This document shows positions 10,974 to 21,999 of a stretch of DNA of 64,000 nucleotides, piece by piece. The notes beneath the pieces were generated by a model. That model did not search any database, was not told the DNA's origin, and worked only from the letters and a program-made list of their open reading frames with translations. This DNA comes from Burkholderia mayonis (GTDB lineage Bacteria; Pseudomonadota; Gammaproteobacteria; Burkholderiales; Burkholderiaceae), in the NCBI RefSeq assembly GCF_001523745.2, contig NZ_CP013386.1, positions 1,612,001 through 1,676,000 of the forward strand, read 5' to 3'. The translations under genes and the position numbers were made by a program. How positions within the stretch are numbered: position 1 is the first letter of the stretch; each line of letters begins with the position of its first letter.

Positions 10974-12596
10974 CTATCGACCCAGCGCCTTTCGCGCGCG
11001 CGCGATCAGCGTCGACGTCGACGAATCGTGCTTCGCCGGATCGGCTTGCGCGGCCGTAAGATCGGCCTCGACGACCTTGCCGAGGATCTTGCCGAGCTCG
11101 ACGCCCCACTGATCGAACGGATTGATGTTCCATACGGCCGCCTGTACGAGCACCTTGTGCTCGTACAGCGCGATTAGCGCGCCGAGCGTGCGCGGCGTGA
11201 GCGCGTCGACGAGCAGCGTCGTCGTCGGCCGGTTGCCCGGGAACGTCTGGTGCGGCGCGAGCTCGGGCTTGTCCGGGCCGGCGATCTTGCGCGCTTCGTC
11301 GAGCGTGCGGCCGAGCATCAGCGCCTCGCTCTGCGCGAAGCAGTTCGCGAGCAGCTTCGGATGATGGCTCGCGAACGGATGCTCGGGCGTGAGCACGGCG
11401 ATGAAGTCGATCGGCACGAGCGTCGGGCCCTGGTGCAGCATCTGGAAGAATGCGTGCTGCCCGTTCGTGCCGGGCTCGCCCCAGGTGACGGCGGACGTCG
11501 GGTAGTCGACGAACGCGCCGTCGATTTGCGCAGACTTGCCGTTGCTCTCCATCTCGAGCTGCTGCAGATACGACGGCAGGTAATGCAGCGCTTCCGAGTA
11601 CGGCGCGACGAGGTAGCTCTGCGCGCCGAAGAAATGGCGATACCAGATGCCGACGAGGCCCTGCAGCACCGGCAGGTTGCGTTCGAGCGGCGCGATGCGG
11701 AAGTGCTCGTCCATGTCGTGCGCGCCGGCGAGCAGCTCGTCGAAGCGCTCCGGCCCGATCGCGATCATGATCGACAGGCCGACCGCCGACCACAGCGAAT
11801 AGCGGCCGCCGACCCAGTCCCACATCTCGAACACGTTCGTCTCGGCGATGCCGAACTTGACGACCTCGGCGGGATTCGCCGACACGCCGACGAAGTGCTT
11901 CGCGAGCGCGTTCTCCGGGCAGCCCTTCGCGACGAACCAGTCGCGCAGCGAGCGCGCGTTCGTCATCGTCTCGAGCGTCGTGAAGGTCTTCGACACGATG
12001 ATCGCGAGCGTCTCTTCCGGATCGATCTGCTCGAGCACGCGCGCGAGATCGGCGCCGTCGACGTTCGACACGAAGTGCGTCGAGATGTCGGGCGTCGCGA
12101 CGTGATGCAGCGCATGGACGACCATCTTCGGCCCGAGGTCCGAGCCGCCGATGCCGATGTTCACGACATGGCGGATCCGCTTGCCGGTGTAGCCCGTCCA
12201 CGCGCCGCTGCGCACCGCGTCGGCGAAACGCGCCATCTTCGCGCGCTCGGCCGCGACCTGCGCGTGGAACGGCGCGTCGGGCGAATTCGCGCGCAGCGCG
12301 GTGTGCAGCGCGGCGCGGCCCTCGGTCGGATTCACGATCTCGCCCGCGAACATCGCGTCGCGGCGCGCTTCGACGCCCGCTTCGCGCGCGAGCTGGACGA
12401 GAAGACGCAGCGTCGCGTCGGTGATGCGGTTCTTCGAGAAGTCGGCGGCGAGGCCGCCGCCTTCGAACGTGAAGCGCTCGGCGCGCGTGGGGGCGGGATC
12501 GTTGGCGAGGGCGAACCAGTCGCGCAGATGCGCGTCGCGGATCTCTTCGTAGTGCGCTTGCAGCGCGGGCCAAACGGGGAGCGAATTCAGCGTCAT
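10974..12596 (-). CDS. pgi: Glucose-6-phosphate isomerase
   Basis: Interconverts glucose 6-phosphate and fructose 6-phosphate in the cytosol. It has 540 residues. Signature regions are [13 protein letters not shown], the [11 protein letters not shown] region, [12 protein letters not shown] with the SIS fold, and [15 protein letters not shown]. The ATG at 12596 (MTLNSLPVW) was chosen because it matches the known Burkholderia Pgi start. The longer open frame upstream lacks conservation. No strong SD is visible. A 12-bp hairpin lies just upstream, between nnr and this gene. Confidence 0.96.
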   Translation of the reverse strand: MTLNSLPVWPALQAHYEEIRDAHLRDWFALANDPAPTRAERFTFEGGGLAADFSKNRITDATLRLLVQLAREAGVEARRDAMFAGEIVNPTEGRAALHTALRANSPDAPFHAQVAAERAKMARFADAVRSGAWTGYTGKRIRHVVNIGIGGSDLGPKMVVHALHHVATPDISTHFVSNVDGADLARVLEQIDPEETLAIIVSKTFTTLETMTNARSLRDWFVAKGCPENALAKHFVGVSANPAEVVKFGIAETNVFEMWDWVGGRYSLWSAVGLSIMIAIGPERFDELLAGAHDMDEHFRIAPLERNLPVLQGLVGIWYRHFFGAQSYLVAPYSEALHYLPSYLQQLEMESNGKSAQIDGAFVDYPTSAVTWGEPGTNGQHAFFQMLHQGPTLVPIDFIAVLTPEHPFASHHPKLLANCFAQSEALMLGRTLDEARKIAGPDKPELAPHQTFPGNRPTTTLLVDALTPRTLGALIALYEHKVLVQAAVWNINPFDQWGVELGKILGKVVEADLTAAQADPAKHDSSTSTLIARARKALGR

Positions 12597-12636
12597 GGCG
12601 ATCAGGAGCGAAACAGCACGAATCGGGGAAGGCCGC

Positions 12637-12665
12637 GCCCGCATGCCGGCGCGCGGCATGCGGGC
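12637..12665. other. Strong hairpin between nnr and pgi
   Basis: A perfect 12-bp stem (12637-12648 with 12654-12665) has a 5-nt GC loop and no T tract. It lies downstream of nnr and 41 nt upstream of the pgi start, and could be a processing or stability element. Confidence 0.6.
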
Positions 12666-12694
12666 GGACGAGGAGCCCGCCTACGGCGGGACGA

Positions 12695-14290
12695 TCAGTA
12701 TAGCGGCGCTTGGCCCGGCGTGGCGGGCCGCGTATAAAACAGCCGATTGATCAGCACGCGCACCACGGCCGCGAGCTCGCCCGCGGCCGTGCCCGCCGGG
12801 CCCGCGCCCGCCGCGCACAGCCGCTCGGCGGCGAGCCCGTGCAGGTAGACGCCCGCGAGCGCGGCTTCGAAGCGCGGCATCCGCTGCGCGAGGAACGCGC
12901 CGATCAGGCCGCCCAGCACGTCGCCCGTGCCGCCGGTGGCGAGCGCCGCGTTACCGGTCGGGTTGATCGCGACGCGGCCGTCGGGCGCGGCGATCACGGT
13001 GCCGGACCCCTTCAGCACGACGACCGCCGAGAAGCGTGCGGCGAGCGCGCGGGCGGCCGCGACGCGGTCGCGCTGGACGTCGGCCGCATCGGTCGCGAGG
13101 AGGCGCGCGGCTTCGAGCGGATGTGGCGTGAGGACCGCGGCGTCGCCCGCGCGGCCGCGCGCGGCGAGCGCATCGGCGAGCTCGGGCGTCTTCGCGATCA
13201 GGTTCAGGGCGTCGGCGTCGATCAGCTTCGGCGCATCGAGCGGCAGCAGCGCCGCGAGCGTGCGCGCGGCGCGCTCGCTCGCGCCCAGCCCGCAACCGAT
13301 CGCGAGCGCGGTGAGCGCGGCGGCCGGCAGCGCGTCGGCGGGATGCAGCATCAGCTCCGGATATGGCGGATCGTACGGCGGCGCGCCCGCGCCGACGAAG
13401 CCGACGTGGACCTTGCCCGCGCCCGCGAAGAGCGCCGCGCGCGCGGCGAGGATCGGCGCGCCGCACATGCCGGTGTCGCCGCCGACGATCGCGACGCTGC
13501 CGTACGTGCCCTTGTGCGAGGCGAACGCGCGTTCGGGCAGGCGCGCGCCGAAGAGGTCGGGGGCGTTCAGCCGGATCGCGGGCGCGGCGAGCGCGTCGAG
13601 ATCGAGGGGCGCGACGTGAATCTCGCCAGCGAGATCGCGCCCGTCGCCGGTGTAGAGGCCGGGCTTCGCGGCGATGAACGACAGCGTGTCGGTCGCCGCG
13701 ACAGCGGGCCCCGCGCCGACGTGCACGCCGGTGTCGCTGTCGAGGCCGCTCGGCACGTCGAGCGCGAGCACGCGGCCCGTGTGCCGCGCGCGCGCCGCCA
13801 TCCGCTGTGCGATCGCCGCGAACGCGCCGTCGAGCGGCCGCGCGAGGCCGATGCCGAACAGGCCGTCGACGAGCCAGCCGTAGCCGTCGAACGATCCGGG
13901 CGCCGCGTCGTCGATCGGCACGTTCGCCGCGCGCGCGCGTTCGAGCGCCCAGCGCGCGTCGTCGGGCTTCGCTTCGATCGGCATCCAGACGTCGGCCGCG
14001 AAGCCGAGCCGCCGCAGCTCGGCCGCGGCGACGAGCGCGTCGCCGCCGTTGTTGCCGGGGCCGACCGCGAACCAGACGGGCCGCGGGTCGCTGACGAGCC
14101 GCGTGGCGAGCCATTGCGCGGCGGACTTGCCCGCGCGGTCCATCAGCGTGTGCGGCGGTAGCGCTGCGGCGGCCCCGGTTTCGACGCCGCGCAGCTCGGC
14201 GACGGTCAGGAGCGGCTCGCTCGCGTGAATCGGCGGCGCGTCGAACGGATCGGACGAGTGAAGCAGGGGAGAATCGGTAGTGACGATCAT
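12695..14290 (-). CDS. nnr: Bifunctional NAD(P)H-hydrate epimerase/ADP-dependent dehydratase
   Basis: A metabolite-repair enzyme that restores damaged NAD(P)HX. It has 531 residues. The N-terminal YjeF epimerase domain (about 30-235) has PHTLMDRAG and VGPGNNGGDALVAA. The C-terminal ribokinase-like dehydratase domain (about 250-515) has AIVGGDTGMCGA, LKGSGTVIA and NATGGTGDVLGG-type glycine-rich ADP-binding segments. The ATG at 14290 is the only long start. Same strand as pgi, about 98 nt apart. Confidence 0.94.
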   Translation of the reverse strand: MIVTTDSPLLHSSDPFDAPPIHASEPLLTVAELRGVETGAAAALPPHTLMDRAGKSAAQWLATRLVSDPRPVWFAVGPGNNGGDALVAAAELRRLGFAADVWMPIEAKPDDARWALERARAANVPIDDAAPGSFDGYGWLVDGLFGIGLARPLDGAFAAIAQRMAARARHTGRVLALDVPSGLDSDTGVHVGAGPAVAATDTLSFIAAKPGLYTGDGRDLAGEIHVAPLDLDALAAPAIRLNAPDLFGARLPERAFASHKGTYGSVAIVGGDTGMCGAPILAARAALFAGAGKVHVGFVGAGAPPYDPPYPELMLHPADALPAAALTALAIGCGLGASERAARTLAALLPLDAPKLIDADALNLIAKTPELADALAARGRAGDAAVLTPHPLEAARLLATDAADVQRDRVAAARALAARFSAVVVLKGSGTVIAAPDGRVAINPTGNAALATGGTGDVLGGLIGAFLAQRMPRFEAALAGVYLHGLAAERLCAAGAGPAGTAAGELAAVVRVLINRLFYTRPATPGQAPLY

Positions 14291-14334
14291 GGGCGGCTCG
14301 CGATCACGCGCCGCCCGCGTGCAGCCGGGTGGCG

Positions 14335-15639
14335 TCAGGTGGCAAAGCGCTCCGCGCGCAGCGCGGCGAGCGTGTCGGCGGGCACGCGCTGCGCGCCGCC
14401 GCCGACGTAATCCGCCACCACTTTAGCAGACCCGAACGCGAGGCCCCAGCCCGCCGGGCCGTGGCCGAAGTTGACGAAAATCCGCGGATCGGCCGTCGGC
14501 CCGACGACCGGCAGACCGTCCGGCGACAGGAGCTTCGCGCCTTGCCACGCGCGCGCGGCGGAGATCTTCGCGGTGCCGGGCAGCCAGTCGTGCGTCGCCT
14601 GGCCGAGGAGCGCGAGCGCCGCTTCCGACAGCGGCTCAGGCAGCGGCCGCGCGATGTCCTTCGCGCTTTGCAGCACCGCGCCGCCGCCGATCCGCAGCCG
14701 CTGGCCGAGCCGCGTGATCGTGATCCGCTTGACCGAATCGACGATGCTCAGATGCGGCGCGTGCTCCTCGTACGCGAGGGGCGCCGTCAGCGTGTGGACG
14801 CGCACCGGATGCAGCGGCGCGTGCACGCCGAGCCGCTCGACGAGCGCGAGGCTCTCGGTGCCCGCCGCGACGACGATCGCGTCGGCCGAGACCACGTCGA
14901 CTTCCTTCGATTTCGCCGCGCGCGGGTCGGCCGGGTCGGGCGCGAGCTCGACGGCCGCGCGCTTCGCGTCGGTGCGGATCGCGGCGACCGCGCGGCCGAG
15001 CCGGAACTGCACGTCGCGCTCGTCGAGCACCTGCTTGACGAGCTTCACGAAGAGCGGGCAGTTCGCCGTGCGTTCCTGCGCGAACAGCACGCCACCCGCG
15101 AACGCGGGCTCGGTCGGCATCGACGGCTCGAGCGCCGCGCATGCGGCGGGCGTGAGCGTCTCGTAAGGCAGGCCGAGGTCGCGCATCAGGTCGAGCGCGG
15201 GCTGTGCGTCGTCCCATTCGGCTTGCTCGCGCACGACGTGCAGCACGCCGCTCTTCTGCTCGAATTCAAGGCCGAAGCGGGCTTCGACGTCGGCGATCGC
15301 ATCGCGCGACAGTTCGACGAGCGGCCGCAGCTTCGCGTACTGCGCGGCGAACGCGGCGGGCTCGCGCAACGCGTCGAGGCGGCGCGTGAAGCGCCGCAGC
15401 GCGCCGTTGAAGCCCGGCCTGTAGACGATGCCGCTCTTCTGCGCGCGCCGCTCGCGCATGAAGGTCGGGCCGAACCACACGTCGAGCGGCGTCGGCAGCA
15501 GGGCGCCGCCCTGGCCGTAGCTCGCGCCCTGCGCGACCGTCGCGTGGCGTTCGACGACGCACACGCGATGGCCGGCCGCGCGCAACTGGTAGGCGGTGGC
15601 GATGCCGGCCATGCCTCCGCCGATGACGATTACATCCAT
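14335..15639 (-). CDS. FAD-dependent D-amino-acid dehydrogenase-like oxidoreductase (DadA family)
   Basis: A 434-residue flavoprotein of the DAO/DadA family that oxidatively deaminates D-amino acids, probably at the inner face of the membrane. The dinucleotide fold is at the very N-terminus (VIVIGGGMAGIATAYQL), followed by the second FAD strand VCVVER and the GASYGQGG loop. The C-terminal FAD segment has HGPAGWGLAFGSAKVVADYV. The ATG at 15639 puts the Rossmann motif at residues 4-20 as usual; the longer upstream frame is not conserved. It is divergent from purL. The substrate is not set by sequence alone. Confidence 0.87.
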   Translation of the reverse strand: MDVIVIGGGMAGIATAYQLRAAGHRVCVVERHATVAQGASYGQGGALLPTPLDVWFGPTFMRERRAQKSGIVYRPGFNGALRRFTRRLDALREPAAFAAQYAKLRPLVELSRDAIADVEARFGLEFEQKSGVLHVVREQAEWDDAQPALDLMRDLGLPYETLTPAACAALEPSMPTEPAFAGGVLFAQERTANCPLFVKLVKQVLDERDVQFRLGRAVAAIRTDAKRAAVELAPDPADPRAAKSKEVDVVSADAIVVAAGTESLALVERLGVHAPLHPVRVHTLTAPLAYEEHAPHLSIVDSVKRITITRLGQRLRIGGGAVLQSAKDIARPLPEPLSEAALALLGQATHDWLPGTAKISAARAWQGAKLLSPDGLPVVGPTADPRIFVNFGHGPAGWGLAFGSAKVVADYVGGGAQRVPADTLAALRAERFAT

Positions 15640-15825
15640 GTTCGATTCGATGACAGGCGCCGCATCCGGCCCGATTGAAGATCCGCGTGGCAGGCCGTGC
15701 CCGGCCTGGTGAAGCGCGCATGATAGCGCCAAATGACGCGCGCCGGCCGGTGCGGGTGCGCGCGGCGCGGCTCGATGCATGCGGGCGGGCGCATGCGGGC
15801 GGCCGTTCGGCGGGCGACTTCCGGG

Positions 15826-15831
15826 TATAAT
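15826..15831 (+). promoter_or_regulatory. -10 element of purL
   Basis: A consensus TATAAT lies 62 nt upstream of the purL ATG. The expected -35 position shows only a weak match (CCGTTC or TTCGGC). A purine-repressor site was not recognised. Confidence 0.5.
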
Positions 15832-15892
15832 TACGGCCTTCCTTACGCCCCACGTCGCCAGCTTGCGCGACTCATCGACGTCAGTCCAGCCC

Positions 15893-18800
15893 ATGGCTCA
15901 CTTCTCGTGTTTTCCCGGTGCTTCGGCGCTTTCCGATTTCCGTCAAACCCGCCTGCTCGATGCGCTCCGGCAAATCGACGGCGACATCGTCGCGGTCCGC
16001 GGCCAGTATCTGCATTTCGTCAATGCGCATGAGCCGCTCGCCGCGGACGACAACGCGCGCATCGACGCGCTGATGCACTACGGCGCGCCGTTCGAGCCCG
16101 CCGCCGAGAAGGGCGCGACCGACACGTTCGTCGTGCTGCCGCGCTTCGGCACCGTGTCGCCGTGGGCGAGCAAGGCGACCGACATCGCGCAGCACTGCGG
16201 GCTGTCGCGCGTGCGGCGGATCGAGCGCGGAATCGAGTTCACGGTGACGCTCAAGGCCGGCATTCTGGGCGTCGGCGCGAAGAAGGCGCTGTCGGCCGAC
16301 GCGCGCGCGGCGGTCGCGGCGGCGCTGCACGACCGGATGACGGAAAGCGTCGTCGGCTCGCGCGACGATGCGCGCCATCTGTTCGACGAGCTGCCGGCGA
16401 AGCCGCTCGCGACGGTCGACGTGCTCGCGCAGGGCCGCGGCGCGCTCGGGCGCGCGAACGTCGAGCTCGGCCTCGCGCTCGCCGACGACGAGATCGACTA
16501 CCTCGTCGACGCATTCAAGAAGCTCGAGCGCAACCCGACCGACGTCGAGCTGATGATGTTCGCGCAGGCGAACAGCGAGCACTGCCGCCACAAGATCTTC
16601 AACGCGCAGTGGACGATCGACGGGCAGGCGCAGGACATGTCGCTCTTCGCGATGATCCGCAACACCGAGAAGATGAGCCCGCAAGGCACGATCGTCGCGT
16701 ATTCGGACAACTCGTCGATCATGCGGGGCGCGCTGGCCGAACGCTGGTTCCCGCGCGGCGCGAACGGCTCGGGCGAGCCCGCCGAGCGCTATGGTCGCCA
16801 CACCGAGCTCACGCACACGCTGATGAAGGTCGAGACGCACAACCACCCGACGGCGATCTCGCCGTTCCCGGGCGCGGCGACCGGCGCGGGCGGCGAGATC
16901 CGCGACGAAGGCGCGACGGGCCGCGGCGCGCGGCCGAAGGCGGGCCTCGCGGGCTTCACGGTGTCGAACCTCGATTTGCCCGACGCGCGCCAGCCGTGGG
17001 AAAACGCGCGCGACGCCGCGCAGCCCGTCGGCGAGCGCAATGCCGACGCGCCGCATGGCCCGTACGGCCGCCCGGACCGGATCGCGTCGCCGCTCTCGAT
17101 CATGATCGACGGCCCGCTCGGCGGCGCCGCGTTCAACAACGAATTCGGCCGCCCGAACCTCGGCGGCTACTTCCGCGTCTACGAGCAGAACGTCGGCGGC
17201 CAGGTGCGCGGCTATCACAAGCCGATCATGATCGCGGGCGGCATCGGCAACATCTCCGACGCGCACACGCACAAGCACGACGTGCCGGCCGGCTCGCTCC
17301 TCATCCAGATCGGCGGCCCCGGCATGCGGATCGGCATGGGCGGCGGCGCGGCGAGCTCGATGGCGACGGGCGCGAACACGGCCGAACTCGATTTCGACTC
17401 GGTCCAGCGCGGCAATCCGGAAATCGAGCGGCGCGCGCAGGAAGTGATCAACAGCTGCTGGCAGCTCGGCGACGCGAACCCGATCCTCAGCATCCACGAC
17501 GTCGGCGCGGGCGGCTTGTCCAACGCGTTCCCCGAGATCGTCGACGGCGCAGGCAAGGGCGCGCGCTTCGAGCTGCGCAAGGTCGCGCTCGAGGAGTCGG
17601 GCCTGTCGCCGCGCGAGATCTGGTCGAACGAGGCGCAGGAGCGCTACGTGCTGGCGATCGCGCCGGCCGAGCTGCCGCGCTTCGAGGCGATCTGCGCGCG
17701 CGAGCGCTGCCCGTTCTCGGTGGTCGGCGTCGCGACGGACGAGCGCCGACTGCAGCTCGTCGACGATCAGGCGACGGGCGTCGAAGCCTATCCGGTCGAC
17801 ATGCCGATGGAGGTGCTGCTCGGCAAGCCGCCGCGGATGCACCGCGACGTGAAGCGCGTCGCGGCCGCGCGTGCGAGCGTCGACGTGACGGGCGTGTCGC
17901 TCGCCGACGTCGCGCGCGACGTGCTCAAGCACCCGACCGTCGCGAGCAAGTCGTTCCTCATCACGATCGGCGACCGCACGGTCGGCGGCACGTCGGTGCG
18001 CGACCAGATGGTCGGCCCGTGGCAGGTGCCCGTCGCCGACTGCGCGGTCACCGCGCTCGACTACGCGGGCTTCGCGGGCGAGGCGATGACGATGGCCGAG
18101 CGCACGCCGCTCGCGGTGATCGACGCGCCCGCGTCGGGCCGGATGGCGGTCGGCGAGGCGATCACCAACATCGCGGCCGCGCCGATCGCGTCGCTCGACA
18201 AGCTGAAGCTGTCCGCGAACTGGATGGCCGCGTGCGGCACCGAAGGCGAGGACGCGAAGCTCTTCGACACCGTGAAGGCGATCGGCATGGAGCTGTGCCC
18301 CGCGCTCGGCATCGGCATCCCGGTCGGCAAGGATTCGCTGTCGATGAAGACGAAGTGGGACGAGGATGGCGTTGCGAAGGAAGTCGTCGCGCCGGTGTCG
18401 CTGATCATCTCGGCGTTCGCGCCCGTCGAGGACGTGCGCCGGCATCTGACGCCGGAGCTGCGCCGCATCGCCGACGTCGGCGCGAGCGTGCTGATCGCGA
18501 TCGACCTCGGCCGCGGCAAGAATCGCCTGGGCGGCAGCATTCTCGCGCAGGTCACGCAGCAGGTCGGCGACGCGGCGCCCGACGTCGACGATCCGGAAGA
18601 CCTGAAGCGCTTCTTCGCGGCGATCCAGTCGCTGAACGGCGCAGGCAAGCTGCTCGCGTACCACGACCGCTCGGACGGCGGCCTGTGGGCGACCGTCTGC
18701 GAAATGGCGTTCGCGGGGCACGCGGGCGTGTCGCTGAACGTCGACATGCTGACGCTCGATGCGCAGCACGAATCCGATTACGGCGATGCGAAGGACTGGG

Positions 18801-19990
18801 CGAAGCAGACGAGCGGCCGCCGCGAAGACCGGACGATTCGCGCGCTCTTCTCGGAAGAGCTCGGCGCGGTCGTCCAGGTGCGCGCGGAAGACCGCGACGC
18901 GGTGCTCGGCGTGCTGCGCGAGCATGGCCTGTCCGCGTGCTCGCACGTGATCGGCGCGGTCAACGAGACCGACGCGATCGAGGTGTACCGCGATGCGAAG
19001 AAGGTCTACGAAGCGCCGCGCGTCGAGCTGCAGCGCGCGTGGGCCGAAGTGAGCTGGCGGATCGCGCGGCTGCGCGACAACCCGGCCTGCGCGGACGCCG
19101 AATACGACGCGATCCTCGACGCGGAAGACCCGGGCCTGTCGCCCGTGCTGTCGTTCGATCCGGCGGAAGACGTCGCCGCGCCGTTCATCTCGCAAGGGGG
19201 CGCCTTTCCGAGCGTCGCGACGGGCGCGCGGCCGCGCGTCGCGATTCTGCGCGAGCAGGGCGTGAACTCGCATCTGGAGACCGCCTACGCGTTCGATCGC
19301 GCGGGCTTCGACACGCACGACGTCCACATGAGCGACTTGCTCGCGGGCCGTGCGTCGCTCGCCGATTTCGCGGGGGCGGTCGCGTGCGGCGGGTTCTCGT
19401 ACGGCGACGTGCTGGGCGCGGGCGAAGGCTGGGCGAAGACGATCCGCTTCAACGATCAGCTGGCCGAGATGTTCGCCGCGTTCTTCGCGCGGCCCGACAC
19501 GTTCGCGCTCGGCATCTGCAACGGCTGCCAGATGATGTCGAGCCTCGCGTCGATGATCCCGGGCGCCGAAGCGTGGCCGAAGTTCACGCGCAACAAGTCC
19601 GAGCAGTTCGAGGCGCGCCTGTCGTTCGTCGAAGTGCAGCGCTCGCCGTCGATCTTCTTCGCCGGCATGGAAGGCTCGCGGATTCCGGTGGCGGTCGCGC
19701 ACGGCGAAGGCTATGCGGACTTCTCGCAGCAGGGCGATGCAAGCAGCGTCGCGGTCGCGATGCGCTTCGTCGACCACCGCGGCAACGCGACCGAGCGCTA
19801 TCCGTTCAACCCGAACGGCTCGCCCGCCGGCATCACGTCGGTGACGACGGCGGATGGCCGCTTCACGGTGCTGATGCCGCACATGGAGCGTGTCCATCGC
19901 ACGGTGACGATGAGCTGGCATCCGGAAGGCTGGGGCGAGGCGAGCCCCTGGCTGCGCGTGTTCCGCAACGCGCGCCGCTGGCTCGGCTGA
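15893..19990 (+). CDS. purL: Phosphoribosylformylglycinamidine synthase (large single-chain type)
   Basis: Fourth step of de novo purine synthesis: FGAR + Gln + ATP to FGAM. It has 1365 residues, the proteobacterial single-polypeptide form. The N-terminal PurS-like part is followed by two AIRS-type ATP-binding halves ([44 protein letters not shown]). A C-terminal class I glutaminase starts near residue 1095, with nucleophile Cys in [10 protein letters not shown] and the His/Glu region SWHPEGWGE. The ATG at 15893 ([17 protein letters not shown]) is the conserved Burkholderia start; the open frame to 15779 upstream is not. Confidence 0.97.
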   Translation: MAHFSCFPGASALSDFRQTRLLDALRQIDGDIVAVRGQYLHFVNAHEPLAADDNARIDALMHYGAPFEPAAEKGATDTFVVLPRFGTVSPWASKATDIAQHCGLSRVRRIERGIEFTVTLKAGILGVGAKKALSADARAAVAAALHDRMTESVVGSRDDARHLFDELPAKPLATVDVLAQGRGALGRANVELGLALADDEIDYLVDAFKKLERNPTDVELMMFAQANSEHCRHKIFNAQWTIDGQAQDMSLFAMIRNTEKMSPQGTIVAYSDNSSIMRGALAERWFPRGANGSGEPAERYGRHTELTHTLMKVETHNHPTAISPFPGAATGAGGEIRDEGATGRGARPKAGLAGFTVSNLDLPDARQPWENARDAAQPVGERNADAPHGPYGRPDRIASPLSIMIDGPLGGAAFNNEFGRPNLGGYFRVYEQNVGGQVRGYHKPIMIAGGIGNISDAHTHKHDVPAGSLLIQIGGPGMRIGMGGGAASSMATGANTAELDFDSVQRGNPEIERRAQEVINSCWQLGDANPILSIHDVGAGGLSNAFPEIVDGAGKGARFELRKVALEESGLSPREIWSNEAQERYVLAIAPAELPRFEAICARERCPFSVVGVATDERRLQLVDDQATGVEAYPVDMPMEVLLGKPPRMHRDVKRVAAARASVDVTGVSLADVARDVLKHPTVASKSFLITIGDRTVGGTSVRDQMVGPWQVPVADCAVTALDYAGFAGEAMTMAERTPLAVIDAPASGRMAVGEAITNIAAAPIASLDKLKLSANWMAACGTEGEDAKLFDTVKAIGMELCPALGIGIPVGKDSLSMKTKWDEDGVAKEVVAPVSLIISAFAPVEDVRRHLTPELRRIADVGASVLIAIDLGRGKNRLGGSILAQVTQQVGDAAPDVDDPEDLKRFFAAIQSLNGAGKLLAYHDRSDGGLWATVCEMAFAGHAGVSLNVDMLTLDAQHESDYGDAKDWAKQTSGRREDRTIRALFSEELGAVVQVRAEDRDAVLGVLREHGLSACSHVIGAVNETDAIEVYRDAKKVYEAPRVELQRAWAEVSWRIARLRDNPACADAEYDAILDAEDPGLSPVLSFDPAEDVAAPFISQGGAFPSVATGARPRVAILREQGVNSHLETAYAFDRAGFDTHDVHMSDLLAGRASLADFAGAVACGGFSYGDVLGAGEGWAKTIRFNDQLAEMFAAFFARPDTFALGICNGCQMMSSLASMIPGAEAWPKFTRNKSEQFEARLSFVEVQRSPSIFFAGMEGSRIPVAVAHGEGYADFSQQGDASSVAVAMRFVDHRGNATERYPFNPNGSPAGITSVTTADGRFTVLMPHMERVHRTVTMSWHPEGWGEASPWLRVFRNARRWLG

Positions 19991-20170
19991 GCGCAGGCGC
20001 TAGACGGGGCATCGTTCTTCGCGGCGCCGGTCGGGCGGTCGGCTGCCGCAAGGGTGCGGCCGAGGCGCACTCTGCTGCTCGTGCGACCGGCCGGTCCGCC
20101 GCGCGAGCCTCGTGAATGCGAAGGCGATTCGGCGATGCCGCGACACCGACGTTTCGTCTGCGCCGCATGC

Positions 20171-20204
20171 AAAAAAGCCGCTCCAATTTTGGAGCGGCTT
20201 TTTT
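20171..20204. terminator. Bidirectional terminator between purL and the parvulin operon
   Basis: A 14-bp stem (20171-20184 with 20191-20204) has A and T runs on its two sides and can end both convergent transcripts. Confidence 0.9.
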
Positions 20205-20250
20205 TACGACGTTCGGCCGCGTGCAATATGCGGTGTCGAAGCGGCGATCG

Positions 20251-21030
20251 TTACTGGACCTTCGCTTGCTGACGCAGGCCTTCCTCGAACGCCTGCAGCT
20301 TCTGCTGGACCATCTGCTGCGCGATCTGCTGCTTGACCTGCTCGAACGGCGGCGGCGTGATGCTGCGGATGTCGTCGACGCGGATGATGTGCCAGCCGAA
20401 CTGCGTCTTCACCGGCGCATCCGTCATCTGGCCTTTCTGCAGCTGCTGCGCGGCCGCTGCGAATTCCGGCACGTATGCCTTCGGATCGGACCAGTCGAGA
20501 TCGCCGCCGTTCTTCGCCGAGCCCGGGTCCTTCGAGAATTGCTTCGCGAGATCCTCGAACTTCGCGCCGCCCTTGATCTTCGCGATCAGGTCCTTCGCCT
20601 GCTGCTCGTTGTCGACGAGGATGTGGTGCAGGTGATACTCGCGGCCCGCCGCGCTCTTCACGAGGTCGTCGTAGCGCGCCTTCAGCTCGGCGTCGCTCGG
20701 CTGGTTCTTCTTCAGGAAATCCTCGATCAGCGCGCGCAGCACGGCGGTCTGCTGCGCGACGACGATCTGCGCCTTTACGTCCGGACGATTCGGAATCCCG
20801 CGCTTGATCGCTTCCTGCATCAGGATTTCGCGGTTGACGAGTTCCTGGCGCACCGCCTGCTCGAGCTGCGGCGTGTCCTGCTGACCTTGCTGAACGAGTT
20901 GCGCGATCATCGCGTCGGCGCGCGACTTCGGAATCGGCGTGCCGTTTACGACGGCGATGTTCTGGGCGAAAGCCGGAGCGGCTGCGAGAGCGGCTGCCGC
21001 GGCCCACAGACGGGGAGATTTCAGGATCAT
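20251..21030 (-). CDS. Periplasmic parvulin-type peptidyl-prolyl isomerase
   Basis: A 259-residue exported foldase of the SurA/PrsA/PpiC group. The signal peptide is cleaved near PAFA-Q (residue 22). A SurA-N-like helical region follows, then one parvulin domain (about 130-228) with YHLHHILVDN, GGDLDWSDP and FGWHIIRVDDI, and a Gln-rich C-terminal helix. AGGAAC 7-8 nt upstream supports the ATG at 21030. It is the last gene of the run msrB-yciB-bolA-this gene. Outer-membrane protein folding is the family role; clients are unknown. Confidence 0.92.
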   Translation of the reverse strand: MILKSPRLWAAAAALAAAPAFAQNIAVVNGTPIPKSRADAMIAQLVQQGQQDTPQLEQAVRQELVNREILMQEAIKRGIPNRPDVKAQIVVAQQTAVLRALIEDFLKKNQPSDAELKARYDDLVKSAAGREYHLHHILVDNEQQAKDLIAKIKGGAKFEDLAKQFSKDPGSAKNGGDLDWSDPKAYVPEFAAAAQQLQKGQMTDAPVKTQFGWHIIRVDDIRSITPPPFEQVKQQIAQQMVQQKLQAFEEGLRQQAKVQ

Positions 21031-21054
21031 CGGGAAGTTCCTAATGAGACGGAC

Positions 21055-21369
21055 TTATTGAGAACGTGAAGACTCTAGATATTCTTCTGGCGTATACGCA
21101 ACGATCGCGAGCGCGTGAATGCCGCGCTGCATGGCATCGGCGAGCGCATCATACACCAGCCGATGCCGCGCGACGCGGGTCTTGCCGGCGAACGCGGCCG
21201 ACACGATCGTGACCGTATAGTGGCCGCCCGCGACGGCGCCTGCGTGTCCCGCGTGCTGCGCGCTGTCGTCGCGCACGTCGAGTGATTCGGGGGCGAGCGC
21301 GGCGGAAAGACGCGTCTCGATGAGCGCGATGCGCTCGGCCGGTGCGGCGTGCAGGATGGTCTCGCCCAT
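21055..21369 (-). CDS. BolA family protein
   Basis: A 104-residue BolA-fold protein. The family pairs with monothiol glutaredoxins in Fe-S handling and affects cell shape under stress. The pattern includes ALIETRLSAALAPESLDV, HYTVTIVSAAFAGKTRVARHRLVYDAL and the conserved C-terminal IHALAIVAYTPEE. The start is firmly set by GAGGAG just upstream. The gene lies 2 nt after the yciB stop, so the two are translationally close. Confidence 0.92.
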   Translation of the reverse strand: MGETILHAAPAERIALIETRLSAALAPESLDVRDDSAQHAGHAGAVAGGHYTVTIVSAAFAGKTRVARHRLVYDALADAMQRGIHALAIVAYTPEEYLESSRSQ

Positions 21370-21371
21370 CG

Positions 21372-21902
21372 TCACTCCTCCTTCAGGTATTTCGCGAGCC
21401 AGAGGCTTTGCAGGATGACGAAGACGACGATCGCGCCCGTCGTGCCGAACAGCTTGAAGTTGACCCATTGCGATTCGCTGAAGTTGCGCACGACGTACAG
21501 GTTCGTCACGCCGAGCGCCGCGAAGAACGCGGCCCACGCGAGGTTCAGCTTGTCCCAGACCGGATCGGGCAGCGTGAGCTGCTTGCCCATCATCTTCTCG
21601 ATCAGGTTCTTGCCGAACGCATAGCGCGCGGCGACGAGGCCGGCCGCGAACAGCCAGTAGAGGACGGTCGGCTTCCATTGGATGAACTTCTCGTCATGCA
21701 GCACGAGCGTCGCGCCGCCGAACACGACGATCACGCCGAGACTCACCCACAGCATCGTGTCGACTTTCCGGTGCCGGAAGGCGACCCAGGCCACCTGGGT
21801 GAGGGTGGCGGCGATCGCGACAGCGGTCGCCGTGAAGATGCCCCACACCTTGAAGGCGGCGAAGAACAGGATGATCGGGAACAGATCGAACAGAAATTTC
21901 AT
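21372..21902 (-). CDS. yciB: Inner-membrane septation protein A family (YciB/IspZ)
   Basis: A 176-residue integral membrane protein with about five hydrophobic segments, starting [17 protein letters not shown], the hallmark of the YciB family. The family is linked to septation and envelope synthesis; the molecular role is not established. Conserved [11 protein letters not shown] and [13 protein letters not shown] segments are present. It lies in a minus-strand operon after msrB and 2 nt before bolA. Confidence 0.94.
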   Translation of the reverse strand: MKFLFDLFPIILFFAAFKVWGIFTATAVAIAATLTQVAWVAFRHRKVDTMLWVSLGVIVVFGGATLVLHDEKFIQWKPTVLYWLFAAGLVAARYAFGKNLIEKMMGKQLTLPDPVWDKLNLAWAAFFAALGVTNLYVVRNFSESQWVNFKLFGTTGAIVVFVILQSLWLAKYLKEE

Positions 21903-21999
21903 GGTGCTCGCGGCTGCGTGGCGGGCGCGTGACCCGCCACCGTTGTAGGGACGCCCGTCGCGGCGCGCGCGCCGGCCGGCTTTCGGGGCCGGCGCAGGC

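Noticed and set aside
15881..20115. Open frames over 1300 codons on the opposite strand of purL and in its second forward frame
   Set aside because: They are shadows of purL created by its codon bias. They have no domain, signal or ribosome-binding site.
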